Positions 31,591-33,930 of a DNA stretch of 33,930 nucleotides are shown in pieces (within the stretch, counting starts at the first letter, position 1; every line of letters begins with the position of its first letter). The stretch is from an uncultured bacterium. GTDB taxonomy: Bacteria; Armatimonadota; HRBIN16. Below the pieces are notes generated by a model. It saw only the letters and a list, made by a program, of their open reading frames with translations. It did not search any database and had not been told where the DNA came from. The translations under genes were made by a program, and so were the position numbers. Location of the stretch: NCBI GenBank assembly GCA_937132045.1, contig CAKZNX010000386.1, positions 1 through 33,930 of the forward strand. The letters are read 5' to 3'.

Positions 31591-33630
31591 TGTCTCCACC
31601 AGCTCGCTCTCTACCGACAGCTCGCCGAGGGTGGACACGGCAAACCGGTTGACCTGTGAGAACCAGTAGATGTCTTCTGGTCTCTGGCGCAGGTCTACCA
31701 CCCATTCAAACGTATCCGGTCCCACTGTGGCAACGGGAAACCATGGGCGGTCGTTCAACCCATCGCTGGACACCCGGCGGTACAGCCGATACCCGATCGC
31801 GCGGTCCAGATACTGTGTCTCGCGGATGGTCTGGGGTTTCTCCCAGGTGACCTTCACATGGTGCTCGTCGATACGCTCGACCTTCACATTGCGCGGCGGA
31901 AGCGGCGAATCGACGGAGCGGTAGGGCGTTTTCAGGGTCATGACGAATCGGTCTTTTTGCCCTCGGAACCATGCCGTGATGAAATCGGTAATCTCCAGCC
32001 AGTAATAGCATGGGCGGTCATATTTGGTAACCTTTGCCAGCATCAATCCGCGTCCACCAACCACGTTGATGTTGCCGAATGGATTGGGACGGCGGTGGAA
32101 GCCGTTGAGGGTGCGAACTTCCTTCACGGGGCGGTTGGGCAGGCGTAACATCCCGTCGGCGTCCGTCTCGCCCACAATGACGGGGTCTTTGGAGACCGGA
32201 TAGTCGAAGTTGCCGTCCTCGACCACCGGATAGTACTTCACCCCTGCTTCCTCGCCCGGCTGACCGCTGGGGTCCACCACACAACCGCGCTGGTAGATTT
32301 CCACTTTTGCACCGGCAACGGGCTTGCCATTCACATCCACGATGCGCAGGAAGTTCTCGGCAGGGATGGCAAAGTAGTGGTCACCGAAGTGCCCACGCGG
32401 TTTGTCCCACGTCATGTTCAGGTAGCCGGCATCCGCCTCCGACCATACCTGCGGTCCATGCCAGTGCATCATGGTGACGGGGTGGGTCATGAAATGAGCG
32501 ACGAGGTCGCCGTTGTCGGGCATTTTGTGGTGCTCATGCCCGGCATAGTCCAGCGCATACCAGTCGGTCAGACCCAGCTGGTGCCCCAGCTCGTGCGGCA
32601 GCGACCACTCGGTGTTTTGTCGCCATTCCTTCGTGGGTGGTTCCCACTTTCCTGCCTTCTCTTCGGGGCTGTCGCGCCATATCCATCCGCCCTGGTGGTA
32701 GGCAATGCCGTCCTGCGCCACGAGGCTCTGCACCGCCTTGTCCACATCGTCGGTGACGATGATGCGGTCGAGGCGCACGCGCGCTTTGATGCCCTCGGGT
32801 GAGGCGGGAAAGATGGCGTGCTCGAACAGCAGGTTCATGATGTGGATATGCCATCGGTAGTAGTCTTCGAAACAGAAGGTGCCGTATGCACTGCGGAAGG
32901 TATGCCACACCTGCAGGCGCTTGTTGTTGACGATGTAGAAGAAGCCCCAGCCCCACAGCGGATCGGTGACCTCGTTGTTGATGGTGGCGATTTCGCGCTG
33001 GCTGGTAACGACGCGGAAGGTGACATGATGGAAACCTTCCTGCCAGTTCCAGCGGAGGGTGAAGGTGGCTTCCTGCATCTCGCCAAGCCTGCCGCGGTGC
33101 CTGCCCCGGCTCACCTCCTTACCGTCAATCAGCCAAACGTACTCGAACGGCTCCGCGGTGGCAAAGCCGACGTTTTTGACGTGCGCGGTGAGGGTAACCG
33201 GCTCGCCCGGCTGGTACTTCAGCTTCAGCTGCCTGACAAGCTGTTCAGGCTTCAGGTAGCTCTCCTCGCCGAGGTCGGGCAGTATCGGCGCTCCCGCGAT
33301 TTTCGGACGTCCCCACTGGTCGTAGTGCACCCTGCCGTGCAGTCCTGCCAGCTTGGGGTTCAACTCGATGAAGGTCACAGTGAGGTCGGGCAGGTTGGGA
33401 CGGGCGTCCCACGAGTCATCTCGCTCCACCTTGAAGCTCTTCACCGCGCTTCGTGGATATTCTCTGGCGGGTCCGCCCACCTGTTGCATGTTCTCCCAGA
33501 CGAGCAGACGCACCCCCTCATCGCGAATAAAGCAATCGCGGAGGACGGTTCCATCGGTCAGTTCCAGAGTATCGGCATTTGCCCCCAGTGTGATCGCTAT
33601 CAGTGTCAGCACTATCGTCCAGCGTTTCAT
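31570..33630 (-). CDS. Secreted putative zinc metallopeptidase (HExxHxxGxxD) with CARDB-like and FN3-like domains
   Basis: Signal peptide; LPHELGHQLGLTDWYALDY; YQPGEPVTLTAHVKNVGFATAEPFEYVWLIDGKEV; C-terminal PLPPRNVKVERIDEHHVKVTWEKP. Confidence 0.75.
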   Translation of the reverse strand: MKRWTIVLTLIAITLGANADTLELTDGTVLRDCFIRDEGVRLLVWENMQQVGGPAREYPRSAVKSFKVERDDSWDARPNLPDLTVTFIELNPKLAGLHGRVHYDQWGRPKIAGAPILPDLGEESYLKPEQLVRQLKLKYQPGEPVTLTAHVKNVGFATAEPFEYVWLIDGKEVSRGRHRGRLGEMQEATFTLRWNWQEGFHHVTFRVVTSQREIATINNEVTDPLWGWGFFYIVNNKRLQVWHTFRSAYGTFCFEDYYRWHIHIMNLLFEHAIFPASPEGIKARVRLDRIIVTDDVDKAVQSLVAQDGIAYHQGGWIWRDSPEEKAGKWEPPTKEWRQNTEWSLPHELGHQLGLTDWYALDYAGHEHHKMPDNGDLVAHFMTHPVTMMHWHGPQVWSEADAGYLNMTWDKPRGHFGDHYFAIPAENFLRIVDVNGKPVAGAKVEIYQRGCVVDPSGQPGEEAGVKYYPVVEDGNFDYPVSKDPVIVGETDADGMLRLPNRPVKEVRTLNGFHRRPNPFGNINVVGGRGLMLAKVTKYDRPCYYWLEITDFITAWFRGQKDRFVMTLKTPYRSVDSPLPPRNVKVERIDEHHVKVTWEKPQTIRETQYLDRAIGYRLYRRVSSDGLNDRPWFPVATVGPDTFEWVVDLRQRPEDIYWFSQVNRFAVSTLGELSVESELVETLLPQKP

Positions 33631-33762
33631 GTCGTGTTCTCCTCTGTGTGGGAATCAAGAGGCAGCTTTCGTATGGGGTGACGAGAGTCCTGCGCGCGGA
33701 GGTTGGGTTGGTGCGCAGACCGCGGGGCTTCTGGCATCTCGTAAGGACTGTGCGGTAGGTGG

Positions 33763-33930
33763 CGGATGGGGATTGCTTCGTCGCTTCGCTCCTCGCAATG
33801 ACACGGGGTGCGGATGGGGATTGCTTCGTCGCTTTGCTCCTCGCAATGACACGGGGTGTGGATGGGGATTGCTTCGTCGCTTCGCTCCTCGCAATGACAC
33901 GGGGTGCGGATGGGGATTGCTTCGTCGCTT
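33763..33930. repeat. 48-bp tandem repeat, at least 3.5 units, truncated by the window end
   Basis: Unit ggatggggattgcttcgtcgcttcgctcctcgcaatgacacggggtgc recurs at 33763, 33811, 33859 and 33907 (exact 48-nt period) with single-base variants. Confidence 0.95.

Noticed and set aside
33655-33900. 81-aa ORF with SLRGAKRRSNPHPHPV repeats, or a CRISPR-like array
   Set aside because: The repeat is purely tandem (48 bp) with no variable spacers, and the peptide is a familiar spurious translation of a dispersed non-coding repeat.

Overview
This looks like a GC-rich bacterial chromosomal segment. It resembles Armatimonadota on the basis of a DUF1559 prepilin-like protein, a SpoIVB-like S55 protein and general gene content, but that lineage call is inference only. 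Order: a strong consensus promoter drives tRNA-Leu(UAG) and tRNA-Gly(GCC). These are followed by a MobA-like nucleotidyltransferase, tilS, ftsH, a SPOR protein, a giant SpoIVB-like (S55) protein, a TIM-barrel epimerase and a PpiC/SurA foldase. Next comes a sugar locus (PfkB kinase, TIM-barrel isomerase, Gfo/Idh/MocA), then a reverse-strand argG-argH-queuosine-transporter operon. A forward GGDEF - nucleotidyltransferase paralog - cdsA - PilZ - PilZ cluster follows, then a DUF2993-like lipoprotein, a DUF2089/DUF4097 pair, and a membrane zinc-ribbon protein with an L7/L12-CTD-like tail. After that is a prepilin-like DUF1559 gene preceded by a complete cobalamin riboswitch, then patatin, subtilase and a metzincin-like secreted protease. 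A 48-bp tandem repeat runs off the right edge. Best candidates for new biology: (1) the cobalamin riboswitch plus terminator directly upstream of a lone prepilin/DUF1559 gene; (2) the membrane zinc-ribbon/L7L12-CTD-like fusion; (3) the S55 domain whose Ser and His motifs are in permuted order relative to SpoIVB. No CRISPR array, transposase, prophage or recognisable defence system was seen. All calls come from reading the sequence and motifs; no database search was run.
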